Shown here in pieces: positions 7,589-16,796 of a DNA stretch of 44,606 bases. How positions within the stretch are numbered: position 1 is the first letter of the stretch; the number at the start of each line of letters is the position of its first letter. The position numbers and the translations under genes are program-made. The stretch is from contig NZ_JAFRGN010000020.1 in NCBI RefSeq assembly GCF_017433805.1, positions 71,514 through 116,119 of the forward strand, written 5' to 3'. The notes beneath the pieces are model-generated. The model was not told the DNA's origin. It worked only from the letters and a program-made list of their open reading frames with translations, and made no database searches. The stretch is from Butyrivibrio sp. (lineage in GTDB: Bacteria > Bacillota > Clostridia > Lachnospirales > Lachnospiraceae).

Positions 7589-10500
7589 ATGTACCATTTT
7601 ATGAAACGATCTATTTCGTGTGTTTTGGTAAGCGCTATGTTAGCTGGTAGTGTTCTCGTAAGCTGCGGAAGCGCGCAGGGACCGACGAGAAAAGTCGACC
7701 AGATAGTTGCCAAAATGTCTATGGATGAGAAAATCTCTCAGATGATAATTCCCGCGATCAGAACCTGGAATGAAGAAAATGTGACAGATCTTTCTGCAGT
7801 ACCTGAGCTTAAGGAAGCTTTACAAAAGCATCAGTATGGCGGAATCATTCTGTTTGGAGCAAATATCAAAGGCGCAGAGCAGGTTACAAGACTTATTGAT
7901 GATCTGCAGACCAACAATCTTCAGAATCAGACGGCTTCTACACATATCCCGTATCTGACTCCTGTTGATGAGGAGGGCGGTATCGTAATCCGCTTAAATA
8001 CTGGAACAAGAATGAATGGAAATATGGCAATTGGCGCTACAGCAGATTCTACCGCCAATGCTGAGACTACAGGCCGAATTCTTGGTGAAGAGCTGGCGGC
8101 AGTTGGCTTTAACACCGATTATGCACCGGATATCGATGTTAACAATAATCCATCGAATCCTGTTATAGGCACCAGGTCTTTTTCCGACGATCCGGAACTT
8201 GTGGCTACACTTGGAAGTGCCTATGCCAAGGGACTCGCGGCTAGCAACATCATCGCAACCTATAAGCATTTCCCAGGCCACGGAGATACAGCGGTGGATA
8301 GCCATATAGGAACACCTTCTGTTGAAAAGACCTATGAAGAGCTTAAGGCAACAGAGCTGGTTCCATTCAAAAAAGTCATAGAAAACGGCGCTGACATGAT
8401 AATGACAGCCCATATCACATATCCTCTGATCGATGAGGAAAAGACCTTTGGAGATGGCACAAAGGGCTTCTACCCGGCAACCATGTCCAAGAAGATGATC
8501 ACAGACATCCTCAGAACAGACCTTGGTTTTAACGGAGTGGTTGTAACTGATGCTCTTGAAATGGATGCGATCCGCACAGCCGGTCTTGTACCAGGTGAGG
8601 AAAATTCCACTGAATATTGGATAAACATTGCTAAAGAGGTTATAAATGCAGGCGTTGACATGCTTCTTTTGCCTGTGGATATGAATAATCCTGAGGCTGT
8701 AACTTTTTATGATGACTATATTGCAGGTATTGCGTCCAAGGTTAAGTCTCGTGAGATCAGCAAGGCCAGGATTGATGAGAGTGTTAAGCGTATTCTGACA
8801 CTTAAGGCTAAATACGGAATATACGATCTAGATGGAAATCAGGGCGAGGCTACTAGCGTTGAGGACCGCGTGGCAAGGAGCAAAGAGGTAGTTGGCTCCA
8901 AGGCTCATCACGATACTGAGATGGAAATCGCAAGACAGGCTATAACCGTAGTGAAGAACGATAACAATACGCTTCCAATAACTGGATCTACCAAGAAGGT
9001 CTTTTTCCTGGGAAGACAGGCTGGAGATGCTACAGCAATAAATCTGGCGGCAGATGAGCTGATGGCCGAGGGCCTTATAGACGATGATGCGACAGTTTCA
9101 GTTGATTATTACTACGATTCATCGGCAGATGTTAAGCTTCACTATACAGATGAGGTAAAAGAGAAGGTTTCTGCGGCGGACGTTGTTGTAGGCTTTTCCT
9201 ATGCATCAGGAAACGCAGCTCTTGATAAAGAAAATCCGCAGTACATAGCAGTTACCAGTGCTATAGAGGATACTCACAAGGCAGGTGGCAAGTTTGTTCT
9301 GATCAGTGAGAACCTTCCTTATGACGCTGCTATCTATCAGGATGCGGATGCAATTGTCCTGGCATATCTAGGCTCTGGACTAAATGTTGATCCTACCAAG
9401 GACAAAGAGAGCGAAACAGGAATGACAGCCAGAAACGCTAACATTGTGGCTGCCATCAAGACAGCCTTTGGCGCCAATGCTCCTAAGGGACATCTTCCTG
9501 TAAATGTTCCTGTTGTGGAAGAACAGGCAGATGGAACGCTGAAGTATGGAGATAGTTTTTTATATGAAAGAGGCTTCGGACTTTCTTTTGAGGACAATGC
9601 TAACGTAAGCGCCCTTAGGGAATACTGGACAGAAGGGGCAGAACCGGCAGAGAGCCTTAGAAACTACGTAACTAAGATTACTGATAAGAGCGATACTGCC
9701 AACTATATTCCTAAGGAAGATCGAATCGCAGTGTTCGACATGGATGGAACCCTTACCTGCGAGACTTTCTATACCTACTATGACACTATGATGTTCATCA
9801 AATACTGCCTGGAGGATCACCCTGAGAGAGTATCTGATGAGCTTAAGGCAGCAGCAAAAGAGATAAAGCCTGGATATACAGCTGGAGAAGAGCTTGCAAG
9901 AAACTTTGCCAGGGCCTTTGCTGGAATGACGGTTGAAGAGCTCTACGACTATGCTGTGGAATTTGGTCAGAAGGAAACTGACAGCTTCCAGAACATGCGC
10001 TACATCGATGGTTTCTACCTTCCAATGGTAGAGGTGGTCAAATACCTCTATGACAATGATTTTACCATCTATGTTATCAGCGGAACTGAGCGTACAACTA
10101 CAAGAGCTATCGTAGCTAATTCACCTATCAGCGAGTATGTTTCGCCAGCCCATGTTATTGGTACAGAGTTTGAGGTCAAGGTAAAGGGCTATGAAGATGT
10201 TTCTTCCAACATGGACTTTAAGTACAAGAACGGCGACGAGCTTGTTATTACAGGAGAATTCATACAAAAGAACTTAAATGCCAATAAGTCCATCTGGATT
10301 GAAAGAGAAATCGGGCAGCGCCCAGTGCTTGCTTTTGGTAACAGTGGAAGTGATACAAGTATGATGAACTATGTACTTGATGACAGGAACCCTTACCCAT
10401 CACAGGCGTACATGATCGTAGCTGATGACGCCGTTCGTGAATGGGGCGCTCAGAACTGGGAAGAGAAGTCTGCTTCCTATAGAGAGCAGGGCTATGTGCC

Positions 10501-10603
10501 TATCTCAATGAAGAATGATTTCCTCAAGATCTATCCTGACACTATCAAGAGATCTGAAGTGCAGTATGTGGAGGAAGAAGAGGAAGCTGAAGACGCAGCT
10601 TAA
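7589..10603 (+). CDS. GH3 N-acetylhexosaminidase (NagZ-like) lipoprotein fused to a HAD phosphatase
   Basis: A 1004-residue surface lipoprotein; the start follows AGAGGAGGAG. Residues 1-26 are a lipoprotein signal ending in LVSC (C26). Residues about 35-410 are a GH3 barrel of the NagZ type: KHFPGHGDT at 226-234, the Asp-His dyad D237/H239 and nucleophile D321 in VVTDALEMD. Residues about 440-660 resemble the second GH3 domain. From about residue 700 a HAD phosphatase follows: AVFDMDGTLT (D717, D719), VISGTE and GNSGSD, resembling phosphoserine-phosphatase-like enzymes. NagZ-type enzymes cleave beta-GlcNAc, for example in peptidoglycan fragments. The pairing suggests one exported protein that both cuts a glycan and removes phosphate, which is inference. 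It ends in an acidic tail (EEEEEAEDAA). Confidence 0.9.
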   Translation: MYHFMKRSISCVLVSAMLAGSVLVSCGSAQGPTRKVDQIVAKMSMDEKISQMIIPAIRTWNEENVTDLSAVPELKEALQKHQYGGIILFGANIKGAEQVTRLIDDLQTNNLQNQTASTHIPYLTPVDEEGGIVIRLNTGTRMNGNMAIGATADSTANAETTGRILGEELAAVGFNTDYAPDIDVNNNPSNPVIGTRSFSDDPELVATLGSAYAKGLAASNIIATYKHFPGHGDTAVDSHIGTPSVEKTYEELKATELVPFKKVIENGADMIMTAHITYPLIDEEKTFGDGTKGFYPATMSKKMITDILRTDLGFNGVVVTDALEMDAIRTAGLVPGEENSTEYWINIAKEVINAGVDMLLLPVDMNNPEAVTFYDDYIAGIASKVKSREISKARIDESVKRILTLKAKYGIYDLDGNQGEATSVEDRVARSKEVVGSKAHHDTEMEIARQAITVVKNDNNTLPITGSTKKVFFLGRQAGDATAINLAADELMAEGLIDDDATVSVDYYYDSSADVKLHYTDEVKEKVSAADVVVGFSYASGNAALDKENPQYIAVTSAIEDTHKAGGKFVLISENLPYDAAIYQDADAIVLAYLGSGLNVDPTKDKESETGMTARNANIVAAIKTAFGANAPKGHLPVNVPVVEEQADGTLKYGDSFLYERGFGLSFEDNANVSALREYWTEGAEPAESLRNYVTKITDKSDTANYIPKEDRIAVFDMDGTLTCETFYTYYDTMMFIKYCLEDHPERVSDELKAAAKEIKPGYTAGEELARNFARAFAGMTVEELYDYAVEFGQKETDSFQNMRYIDGFYLPMVEVVKYLYDNDFTIYVISGTERTTTRAIVANSPISEYVSPAHVIGTEFEVKVKGYEDVSSNMDFKYKNGDELVITGEFIQKNLNANKSIWIEREIGQRPVLAFGNSGSDTSMMNYVLDDRNPYPSQAYMIVADDAVREWGAQNWEEKSASYREQGYVPISMKNDFLKIYPDTIKRSEVQYVEEEEEAEDAA

Positions 10604-10649
10604 ATATAAACTAAGGTTGATGTCGATTGTATGTAAAGGAGACTTTAGT

Positions 10650-11690
10650 ATGAAGAAAAAAGTTACAGTAATAGTTATGACTCTGATGATGGCATTTATC
10701 TTTTTGTGTCCGGCGAAGATCACCGCCAAGGCTGTAAAGGTGCTTCCTTTTACCAGCCCTATTGATTATTCACAAGCTGGGAACTGGCTGTATGACGGAG
10801 CTTATCCGGAAAATGAGGTGGATGTCTTTATGATCGCACCTACAGTAGACATTTTCAGCGAGAGCAACTGCGCTATAACTCCTGAGTATAGAACAAACTT
10901 CAGAAATGCGATGAATCAGCAGCAGGCTCTTTATGCTAAGACAGCAAGGATATATGCGCCATATTACAGACAGGCATCTATCAAAGTTTATGAAATGACG
11001 GATCCTGTAGCCAAGGAGCAGGCTATGAAGAATGCCTATATGGATGTGTCTGCAGCATTTAAGTATTATCTGGAACACAAGAATAATGGAAGACCACTTA
11101 TGCTTGCGGGCTTTTCTCAGGGAGCTGATATGTGCTACAGACTACTGGAAGAGTACTATGGTGGGGACAGCGAAAGAGCCGTGAGTCTTAGGAATAATCT
11201 GATAGCAGTTTATGCCATTGGCTGGAATATGACAGAGGATATGATATCCAAATACCCACAGATAGTTCCTGCAAAGGGCGAGACAGATACTGGCGTTGTC
11301 ATAAGCTTTGACTGCGAAGATGGTAATGTAACTGATACGATCATCACTCCTAAGGGCACCAAGGCTATATCCATAAATCCACTTAACTGGAGAACAGACA
11401 GCGTTGTTGCGGATAAGAGCCTCAATAAAGGATTTGTCATGCAGGACAGCGCAACAGGTGCAATCCTGTCAGTTGAGCCTGGTAAGTACGGCGCCTACAT
11501 TGATCCTCAGAGGGGCACGCTCATAGTTACCGGAATTGATTCAGCTGCATTTCCACCTATCCTGGATGTTTTCCCACAGGGAAGCCTTCACATATATGAC
11601 AATTTCCTGTTCTTTGTAAATCTTCAGGAGAATATTCAAAAGAGAACAGAAGCTTATATGCAAAAAAAAGCAGCTTCAAATGCAGCTTAA
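10650..11690 (+). CDS. Secreted DUF3089 alpha/beta hydrolase
   Basis: A 346-residue protein with an N-terminal signal sequence (MKKKVTVIVMTLMMAF, then AKA). The start at 10650 has AAAGGAG eight bases upstream; a longer frame from 10515 overlaps the preceding gene and is not used. VDVFMIAPTVD and MLAGFSQGAD are hallmarks of the DUF3089 family, with the serine of GFSQGA as likely nucleophile of an alpha/beta hydrolase. The substrate is unknown, probably an ester. It follows the GH3-HAD gene by 46 bp and likely forms an exported unit with it. Confidence 0.85.
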   Translation: MKKKVTVIVMTLMMAFIFLCPAKITAKAVKVLPFTSPIDYSQAGNWLYDGAYPENEVDVFMIAPTVDIFSESNCAITPEYRTNFRNAMNQQQALYAKTARIYAPYYRQASIKVYEMTDPVAKEQAMKNAYMDVSAAFKYYLEHKNNGRPLMLAGFSQGADMCYRLLEEYYGGDSERAVSLRNNLIAVYAIGWNMTEDMISKYPQIVPAKGETDTGVVISFDCEDGNVTDTIITPKGTKAISINPLNWRTDSVVADKSLNKGFVMQDSATGAILSVEPGKYGAYIDPQRGTLIVTGIDSAAFPPILDVFPQGSLHIYDNFLFFVNLQENIQKRTEAYMQKKAASNAA

Positions 11691-11716
11691 GTAGTAGAGA
11701 TAATAGGAGAAAAAAC

Positions 11717-12091
11717 ATGAGACTTATCTTAAACATTTTGTGGATTGTTTTTGGTGGTTTTTTGAGTGCTTTTGGATGGCTCTTTATGGGACTTATCTGG
11801 TGCATTACTGTGGTCGGTATTCCGGTCGGAGTACAGTGTTTTAAGCTCGCATCGATCTCACTTAATCCTTTTGGAAAAGAAATAGTGTATGATGGCGGCG
11901 CTGGCTCTTTTATCCTCAATGTAATATGGGTGCTGGTATCAGGATGGGAACTTGCCCTTGGAAATTTCCTTCTGGGGTGCCTTCTCTGCGTTACAATCAT
12001 TGGAATTCCGTGGGGCAGGCAGTACTTCAAGATTGCTAAGGTTGCACTAATGCCTTTCGGAGCACAGGTTATAAGGACACATATATTCTGA
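11717..12091 (+). CDS. YccF-domain inner membrane protein
   Basis: A 124-residue membrane protein made of two similar halves, each containing a hydrophobic stretch followed by a G-I-P motif (VVGIPVGVQCFKLA and IIGIPWGRQYFKIA) and an N/MPFG motif (SLNPFGKE, ALMPFGAQ). This duplicated pattern is the YccF (DUF307) domain. Biochemical role is not established. It sits 26 bp after the DUF3089 gene with AGGAGAA before the ATG and is followed by a terminator, so it is probably last in that operon. Confidence 0.88.
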   Translation: MRLILNILWIVFGGFLSAFGWLFMGLIWCITVVGIPVGVQCFKLASISLNPFGKEIVYDGGAGSFILNVIWVLVSGWELALGNFLLGCLLCVTIIGIPWGRQYFKIAKVALMPFGAQVIRTHIF

Positions 12092-12120
12092 TATAGTAAA
12101 AATGCGTAAAACAAGATATA

Positions 12121-12156
12121 TGGCGACTGCTCATTGCGTAGCGGCCGCCATTTTTT
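12121..12156 (+). terminator. Rho-independent terminator after yccF-like gene
   Basis: TGGCG-A-CTGCT at 12121-12131 pairs with AGCGG-C-CGCCA at 12140-12150 (one mismatch, one G-U) and is followed by six T. Confidence 0.8.
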
Positions 12157-12238
12157 ACGTATATTTAATAATCATATAATTATAAAAGGTGTAGAATTAG
12201 TAGTGGATTGAAAAAATGAAAATATTGAGGGGGAAAAC

Positions 12239-13165
12239 ATGAGAAAATCTAATCTTTTGGTGATGTCATGTCTGTTAGCAGTGATGGCTACTGGATGTGG
12301 CAGCAACATTAGTGAGTCAAATACTGCTGAGGCAGAGGCTGTTGCAGAGACAAATACAGAGGCAAATGCAGAGCCTGTGGCAGAAGCAAACGTAGATCAG
12401 ACAAGCGATTCAGCTGAGAATTCCGAAGTAACAGAACAGACAGCAGATACAGAAGGCTATGAATCCTCACCTTTTCTTTTATGGGAACATGAGGGCTATG
12501 TAGACGAGTGCGTAGGCTATTCATGGCAGGATGAGTTCAAAGACTGTGACTACGACGGCGACGGACAGACAGACCGAGTAAGCCGTAGCTGGCAGCAGGA
12601 TGATGAGACAGCTATATACACTATTGAGTTTGGTAATGGTGACAAGCTCGTTACTCCGGTTGGCTGGGAGACAGGCTTCCCACATGTTCAGTCAGGTGAT
12701 CTTGACTCAGATGGTGTAAAAGAAATTCTTGTAACTCTTTCCTATGACACCAGCACAGATCCATATTCCTTCGGCGATATGTGGCTCTTTGACAAGGACG
12801 AAGCATCAAGAGAGTATAAGGAAGTTGAGCTTCCTCTTGCCAAGACAGAAAATGGTGGCAAGGGCTATGAAGTAGAATATGATAAGCCGGAAGACGGCAA
12901 GATTACCTTCAATGTCAAGGAAGCAGGTCTTTCCATGACAGAAGAAGTCGGTGATGATTACCTTTCTAACTGGTGGTCAGATGATTATACATCAGAGACA
13001 AGGGTTGTGTACTATGCTGAGATAAATGGAACTGATAGCCCGGTTCTTAGATGCTACATCGAGCCAATTCACAGATGGCCACTTGAACTTGGTTTTAACC
13101 TCAATTATAACAACGGCAAGTATGAAGCTGGATATATTGAGATAGATGACCCATATACACCATAA
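12239..13165 (+). CDS. Lipoprotein of unknown function with FG-GAP/EF-hand-like acidic repeats
   Basis: A 308-residue lipoprotein: signal peptide with lipobox ATGC (C20), then a low-complexity Ala/Glu/Thr spacer (about residues 22-75), then a globular domain. Two acidic loops, DCDYDGDGQTD and DLDSDGVKEIL, have the D-x-D-x-D-G spacing of calcium-binding VCBS/FG-GAP or dockerin-like loops. GAGGGGG precedes the ATG. It is bracketed by terminators and is probably its own transcription unit. No enzymatic motif is seen; a surface role with calcium binding is inference. Confidence 0.75.
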   Translation: MRKSNLLVMSCLLAVMATGCGSNISESNTAEAEAVAETNTEANAEPVAEANVDQTSDSAENSEVTEQTADTEGYESSPFLLWEHEGYVDECVGYSWQDEFKDCDYDGDGQTDRVSRSWQQDDETAIYTIEFGNGDKLVTPVGWETGFPHVQSGDLDSDGVKEILVTLSYDTSTDPYSFGDMWLFDKDEASREYKEVELPLAKTENGGKGYEVEYDKPEDGKITFNVKEAGLSMTEEVGDDYLSNWWSDDYTSETRVVYYAEINGTDSPVLRCYIEPIHRWPLELGFNLNYNNGKYEAGYIEIDDPYTP

Positions 13166-13177
13166 GATATATCGAGA

Positions 13178-13208
13178 CGGCAGATCAGAAATGATCTGCT
13201 GTTTTTTT
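13178..13208 (+). terminator. Rho-independent terminator
   Basis: CGGCAGATCA pairs with TGATCTGCTG across a GAAA loop (10-bp stem, one G-U pair) and seven T follow at 13202-13208. It insulates the arabinan locus from upstream transcription. Confidence 0.92.
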
Positions 13209-13306
13209 GTTAATCCATTAATTATTATAGATTTACAAAAAGTAGTTTATGTTTTTGTTTAAAACGACAAAAATATAAAATATTTAAGGAAAATCAAAAA
13301 TAACCA

Positions 13307-13335
13307 TTGACTACCATATGGGGTGTTAGTAAAAT
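13307..13335 (+). promoter_or_regulatory. Sigma-A promoter of the arabino-oligosaccharide ABC operon
   Basis: TTGACT (13307-13312), 17 bp, TAAAAT (13330-13335), a near-consensus pair about 50 bp before the binding-protein start codon. The expected transcript start is near 13342, immediately at the left arm of an inverted repeat. Confidence 0.75.
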
Positions 13336-13341
13336 TGCTAC

Positions 13342-13368
13342 ATAAGTTACACGTAAACGCAAACTTAT
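13342..13368 (+). promoter_or_regulatory. Inverted repeat at the transcript start of the ABC operon, candidate operator or leader hairpin
   Basis: ATAAGTT at 13342-13348 and AACTTAT at 13362-13368 are exact inverted repeats separated by 13 nt that contain CGTAAACGC. The position, between the expected +1 and the AGGAGG at 13371, suits either a repressor site or an RNA hairpin affecting ribosome access. The ArsR-type protein encoded at 16797 is a candidate ligand. Regulation is inference. Confidence 0.4.
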
Positions 13369-13383
13369 TTAGGAGGATTGACT

Positions 13384-14859
13384 ATGAAAAGAAGGGTTTT
13401 AAGTTCTGTATTGGCTATGCTTGTTGGTGCTTCTGCACTAATGGGATGCTCAACGACAACTGTTGAGGAAGCAGGGGAAGCTTCAGGCGACAATCAGGCA
13501 GCTCAGGCTACCGAGGCAACTAATGAGACAGAGTCTTCTTCAACAACTCTTACCGGAGAAGGTGAGGAGACACTTCATGTATTTCTGTACATGCAGGAAC
13601 ATGAGAAAGAGATCTACCAGAAACTTATAGATCAGTTCGTAGAGGAACACAAAGATAAGGTTAAAGAAATAGTATTCGAAGTAACTACTCAGGATGAGTA
13701 CAATCAGAAGATGATTGCCAGCATGACAGCAGGTGATATGCCGGATGTATTCTATGTTGGACCTGCAGCAGTTCGCTCATATGTAGATAATGGTTACATC
13801 ATGCCACTTGATCAGTACGTTGATGATGCTACAATCTCCAGTATCTGGGGAACAACACAGGAAATCTACCGTTATGACGGCAAGAACATTGGAAGCGGTT
13901 CTCTTTACGCATTCCCTAAGGATCTTTCCTGTTTCGCGTTTGCTTATAACCAGGATCTGTTTGATGCAGCCGGACTTGACTATCCAGATCCTAACAAGCC
14001 ATACACTTACGATGAATTCGTAGAAGTATGTAAGGCACTTACAAAGGACACTGATGGCGATGGAGAAATTGATCAGTGGGGCGTTGCTAATGCTGACCAG
14101 TGGGGAATGACTCCTTTCCTTTATTCAAACGGAGTTAAGTTCCTTAATGATGATATGACAAAGGTTAACGTTGCTAACAACAAGCAGCTCATCGAGGCTC
14201 TTACATTCTACACAGATCTTACAAAGAATGGTCTTACACCTTCAGTTGAGCAGGATACAGCTCTTGGCGGATACCAGAGATGGCTTGATGGACAGGTTGC
14301 TTTCTATGCATGTGGTACATGGGATGTAGCAGCATTCATGGATGACAACACATTCCCATATAAGTGGAATCTTTGCGGATGGCCTGTAGGACCTTCTGGT
14401 GATGGAAGATCACACACATGGATGGGATCAGTTGGTTACTGTGTATCAGCAACAACCAAGTATCCTGACCTTTGCGCTGAACTCGTTGCTAAGCTTTCAA
14501 CAGATGCTGATGGACAGAGAGCTGTTTCCGGAATCACAACTGGAGCTTCTATCCAGCTTCCTAACATCGTTGACCTTGCTTATGGCGAATTCAAGGATGC
14601 AGTAAACAATGGCACAGTTCCTTATGCATCAAATGTAGATGTTATCTTCGGATACTTCGACGGCAATGATCACTATGCAGCAGCTCTTCAGGAGATGGAT
14701 TACACATACAACTCTGAGTGGTTCACACCATTCTGGTCAGGTGTATTCAATATCAAGAACGGCGACATTTCTGTAGAGGATTATGTAGCACAGGTTGAGC
14801 CTGAGATGCAGGCAGCTCTTGACGAAGCTATCGAGCTCCAGAATTCAGCTACAAAGTAA
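13384..14859 (+). CDS. Sugar ABC transporter substrate-binding lipoprotein (family 1)
   Basis: A 491-residue extracellular solute-binding lipoprotein. The start at 13384 follows AGGAGG by seven bases; the TTG six bases earlier is too close. The signal ends in lipobox LMGC (C22), followed by a Glu/Ala/Thr linker (to about residue 55). The mature part has the family 1 binding-protein pattern: TVEVTTQDEYNQK-like segment, MTAGDMPDVFYVGP, and DTDGDGEIDQWG, a calcium-loop-like acidic segment. It should deliver oligosaccharides to the two permeases that follow; arabino-oligosaccharides are suggested by the GH43 genes downstream. Codons are strongly biased, suggesting high expression. Confidence 0.92.
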   Translation: MKRRVLSSVLAMLVGASALMGCSTTTVEEAGEASGDNQAAQATEATNETESSSTTLTGEGEETLHVFLYMQEHEKEIYQKLIDQFVEEHKDKVKEIVFEVTTQDEYNQKMIASMTAGDMPDVFYVGPAAVRSYVDNGYIMPLDQYVDDATISSIWGTTQEIYRYDGKNIGSGSLYAFPKDLSCFAFAYNQDLFDAAGLDYPDPNKPYTYDEFVEVCKALTKDTDGDGEIDQWGVANADQWGMTPFLYSNGVKFLNDDMTKVNVANNKQLIEALTFYTDLTKNGLTPSVEQDTALGGYQRWLDGQVAFYACGTWDVAAFMDDNTFPYKWNLCGWPVGPSGDGRSHTWMGSVGYCVSATTKYPDLCAELVAKLSTDADGQRAVSGITTGASIQLPNIVDLAYGEFKDAVNNGTVPYASNVDVIFGYFDGNDHYAAALQEMDYTYNSEWFTPFWSGVFNIKNGDISVEDYVAQVEPEMQAALDEAIELQNSATK

Positions 14860-14878
14860 TAAATTTTTGACTACTATA

Positions 14879-14913
14879 GAGCCCCTCTTCAAGACTGGAG
14901 GGGCTCGTATTTT
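14879..14913 (+). terminator. Hairpin between binding-protein and permease genes (attenuator-like)
   Basis: GAGCCCCTC at 14879-14887 pairs perfectly with GAGGGGCTC at 14898-14906 and is followed by GTATTTT. The U tract is short, so it probably causes partial termination or protects the 3' end of the binding-protein message, giving more binding protein than permease, as is common in CUT1 operons. Confidence 0.7.
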
Positions 14914-14938
14914 AAGAAAGCAAAAGGAGAGCAGTAGT

Positions 14939-15859
14939 ATGGCATCTCATAAAAGAGTTAAGACTAAAATGTCTGCCATGGCTAAAAGAGAAGAGCGCTG
15001 GGCGTGGCTTTTTATAGCTTCCCCATTCCTGGGCTTCATGCTTTTCATGGCATACCCAATTGTCTTCGCAGTTATAGCCAGTGCCAGCAAATGGACAGGC
15101 ATAAACTCCCTTTGGGGAAATATGGTAGGCTTTGGTAACTATATCAAGATTTTATCTGATGTTAAGTTCTGGAGAGCGATGGGCACCACCATTATCTATA
15201 TGATCGGTATTCCTATAGGAATGATTCTTGGAATGCTGGTAGCTATGGGACTTAACAGGAAGATCCCTGGCAAAAGAGTTCTCACAACAATGTACTATGT
15301 ACCTGTAGTTTCATCACTTGTTGCGGTTTCTATTCTTTGGGCATGGGTATTCAACTATGATTACGGCCTTTTGAATGGAATCTACAAGTTCCTCACAGGA
15401 ACACATGGCCCTAACTGGCTTGGTGATGAAGTAATGGTAAAGATATCCCTTATCATCTTCATGGTATGGAAGGGACTTGGAGGAACTATTATTCTCTACC
15501 TTGCAGGACTTCAGAATATTCCAAGAGATTATTATGAGGCAGCCATGATCGACGGAGCAGGAAGCATTGCCAAGTTTATGAACATTACACTTCCTCTTTT
15601 GTCACCGGTAACCTTTTATGTTCTTATCACCTCACTTATTGGAGGTTTCCAGGTATTCGTAGAAGTCCAGGTTATGACTCCTTCGGGCGGTCCTAACTAT
15701 TCGTCTGCGACAGTAGTATTCTATCTGTTTGAAAAAGCCTTTACTAACGGACAGCTTGGATACGGAAGTGCAGTAGCAGTTATTCTTGCGATCATTATCT
15801 TCATTATTACTGCCATCAATTTCTGGGGACAGGATAAATGGGTTAAGACTATAGATTAA
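14939..15859 (+). CDS. Sugar ABC transporter permease 1 (MalF-like)
   Basis: A 306-residue CUT1-family permease with about six transmembrane segments. The start at 14939 follows AAAGGAGA; an open frame extends upstream to 14795 but overlaps the binding-protein gene. The cytoplasmic EAA loop YYEAAMIDGAGSIAKF, which docks onto the ABC ATPase, is present near residue 200. It pairs with the next permease to form the channel. No ATPase gene lies in the cluster. Confidence 0.94.
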   Translation: MASHKRVKTKMSAMAKREERWAWLFIASPFLGFMLFMAYPIVFAVIASASKWTGINSLWGNMVGFGNYIKILSDVKFWRAMGTTIIYMIGIPIGMILGMLVAMGLNRKIPGKRVLTTMYYVPVVSSLVAVSILWAWVFNYDYGLLNGIYKFLTGTHGPNWLGDEVMVKISLIIFMVWKGLGGTIILYLAGLQNIPRDYYEAAMIDGAGSIAKFMNITLPLLSPVTFYVLITSLIGGFQVFVEVQVMTPSGGPNYSSATVVFYLFEKAFTNGQLGYGSAVAVILAIIIFIITAINFWGQDKWVKTID

Positions 15860-15872
15860 GGAGGTGAGACAT

Positions 15873-16763
15873 TTGGACGTAGCAATTAAGAAAAAACGTG
15901 GAAATAAAGACTATCAGACTGACCGTGTCTTATCTTCAAAAGAAAAATTCTGGAATATTGTAATATTTATAGTGCTGGCTCTTTTTGCATTTACAATGGT
16001 GTTCCCTCTCATTTATATGGTAGCTACATCATTCATGACCAAGAACCAGATTTTATCAGGCTCACTTACAATCATCCCAGATCCAGTTCTCATTGGTAAG
16101 TATTCGGAAGTGCTTAAAAAAGGCCAGTTCGTAACTGGTATCTTCAATACTATTAAGGTAGAAATACCTGTACTTATTATCGGTGGTTTTACATCATCAT
16201 TGGCAGCATTTGCATTTGCCAAAATGAATTTCAGAGGTAAGAACATCCTGTTTATGGCATTACTTGCAACAATCATGATCCCTTTTGCGGTAGTTATGAT
16301 TCCTCAGTATGTTCTTTTTACCAAGCTTCATTGGACTAATTCACTTGCTCCACTTATTATTCCAGGATGCTTTGGAAATATCAGTATGATATTCTTCCTC
16401 AGACAGAATCTTTACAGTATTCCTTCAGAACTGATGGACGCTGCCAAGATTGATGGATGCAATTACTTTGGAATTTACTACAAGATTTTCCTTCCTCTTA
16501 TGAAGGGTGCCCTTGGAACTCAGCTTATGCTATGGTTCATGGGAATCTGGAATGATTATCTTGCACCAACTATTTTCCTTAGAAGCGAGAGAAACTGGAC
16601 TCTTCAGGTTGTTATCAGATCTTTTAACTCATATTATGCGATACAGAGTGACTATGCGCTTATCATGGCTGCATCAGTTATTGCTATGTTGCCGACACTT
16701 GTACTGTTCTTCCTGTTCCAGAGAGTTATTATTGAGTCCATAGCCATAAGTGGAATAAAATAA
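15873..16763 (+). CDS. Sugar ABC transporter permease 2 (MalG-like)
   Basis: A 296-residue CUT1 permease, partner of the preceding gene. The likely start is TTG at 15873, eight bases after GGAGG; the GTG at 15864 overlaps that site. There are six hydrophobic segments, and the EAA loop reads DAAKIDGCNYFGIYYKIFLP. It begins 13 bp after the previous stop, so the genes are tightly coupled. The rare TTG start may tune its translation. Confidence 0.93.
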   Translation: MDVAIKKKRGNKDYQTDRVLSSKEKFWNIVIFIVLALFAFTMVFPLIYMVATSFMTKNQILSGSLTIIPDPVLIGKYSEVLKKGQFVTGIFNTIKVEIPVLIIGGFTSSLAAFAFAKMNFRGKNILFMALLATIMIPFAVVMIPQYVLFTKLHWTNSLAPLIIPGCFGNISMIFFLRQNLYSIPSELMDAAKIDGCNYFGIYYKIFLPLMKGALGTQLMLWFMGIWNDYLAPTIFLRSERNWTLQVVIRSFNSYYAIQSDYALIMAASVIAMLPTLVLFFLFQRVIIESIAISGIK

Positions 16764-16796
16764 GATATAAACTATTAGGATTGAGGAAAAGATATT

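Noticed and set aside
14795-14938. N-terminal extension of permease 1 that would overlap the binding-protein gene.
   Set aside because: It would cross the GC-rich hairpin and lacks a ribosome binding site; ATG 14939 has AAAGGAGA and gives a normal permease length.
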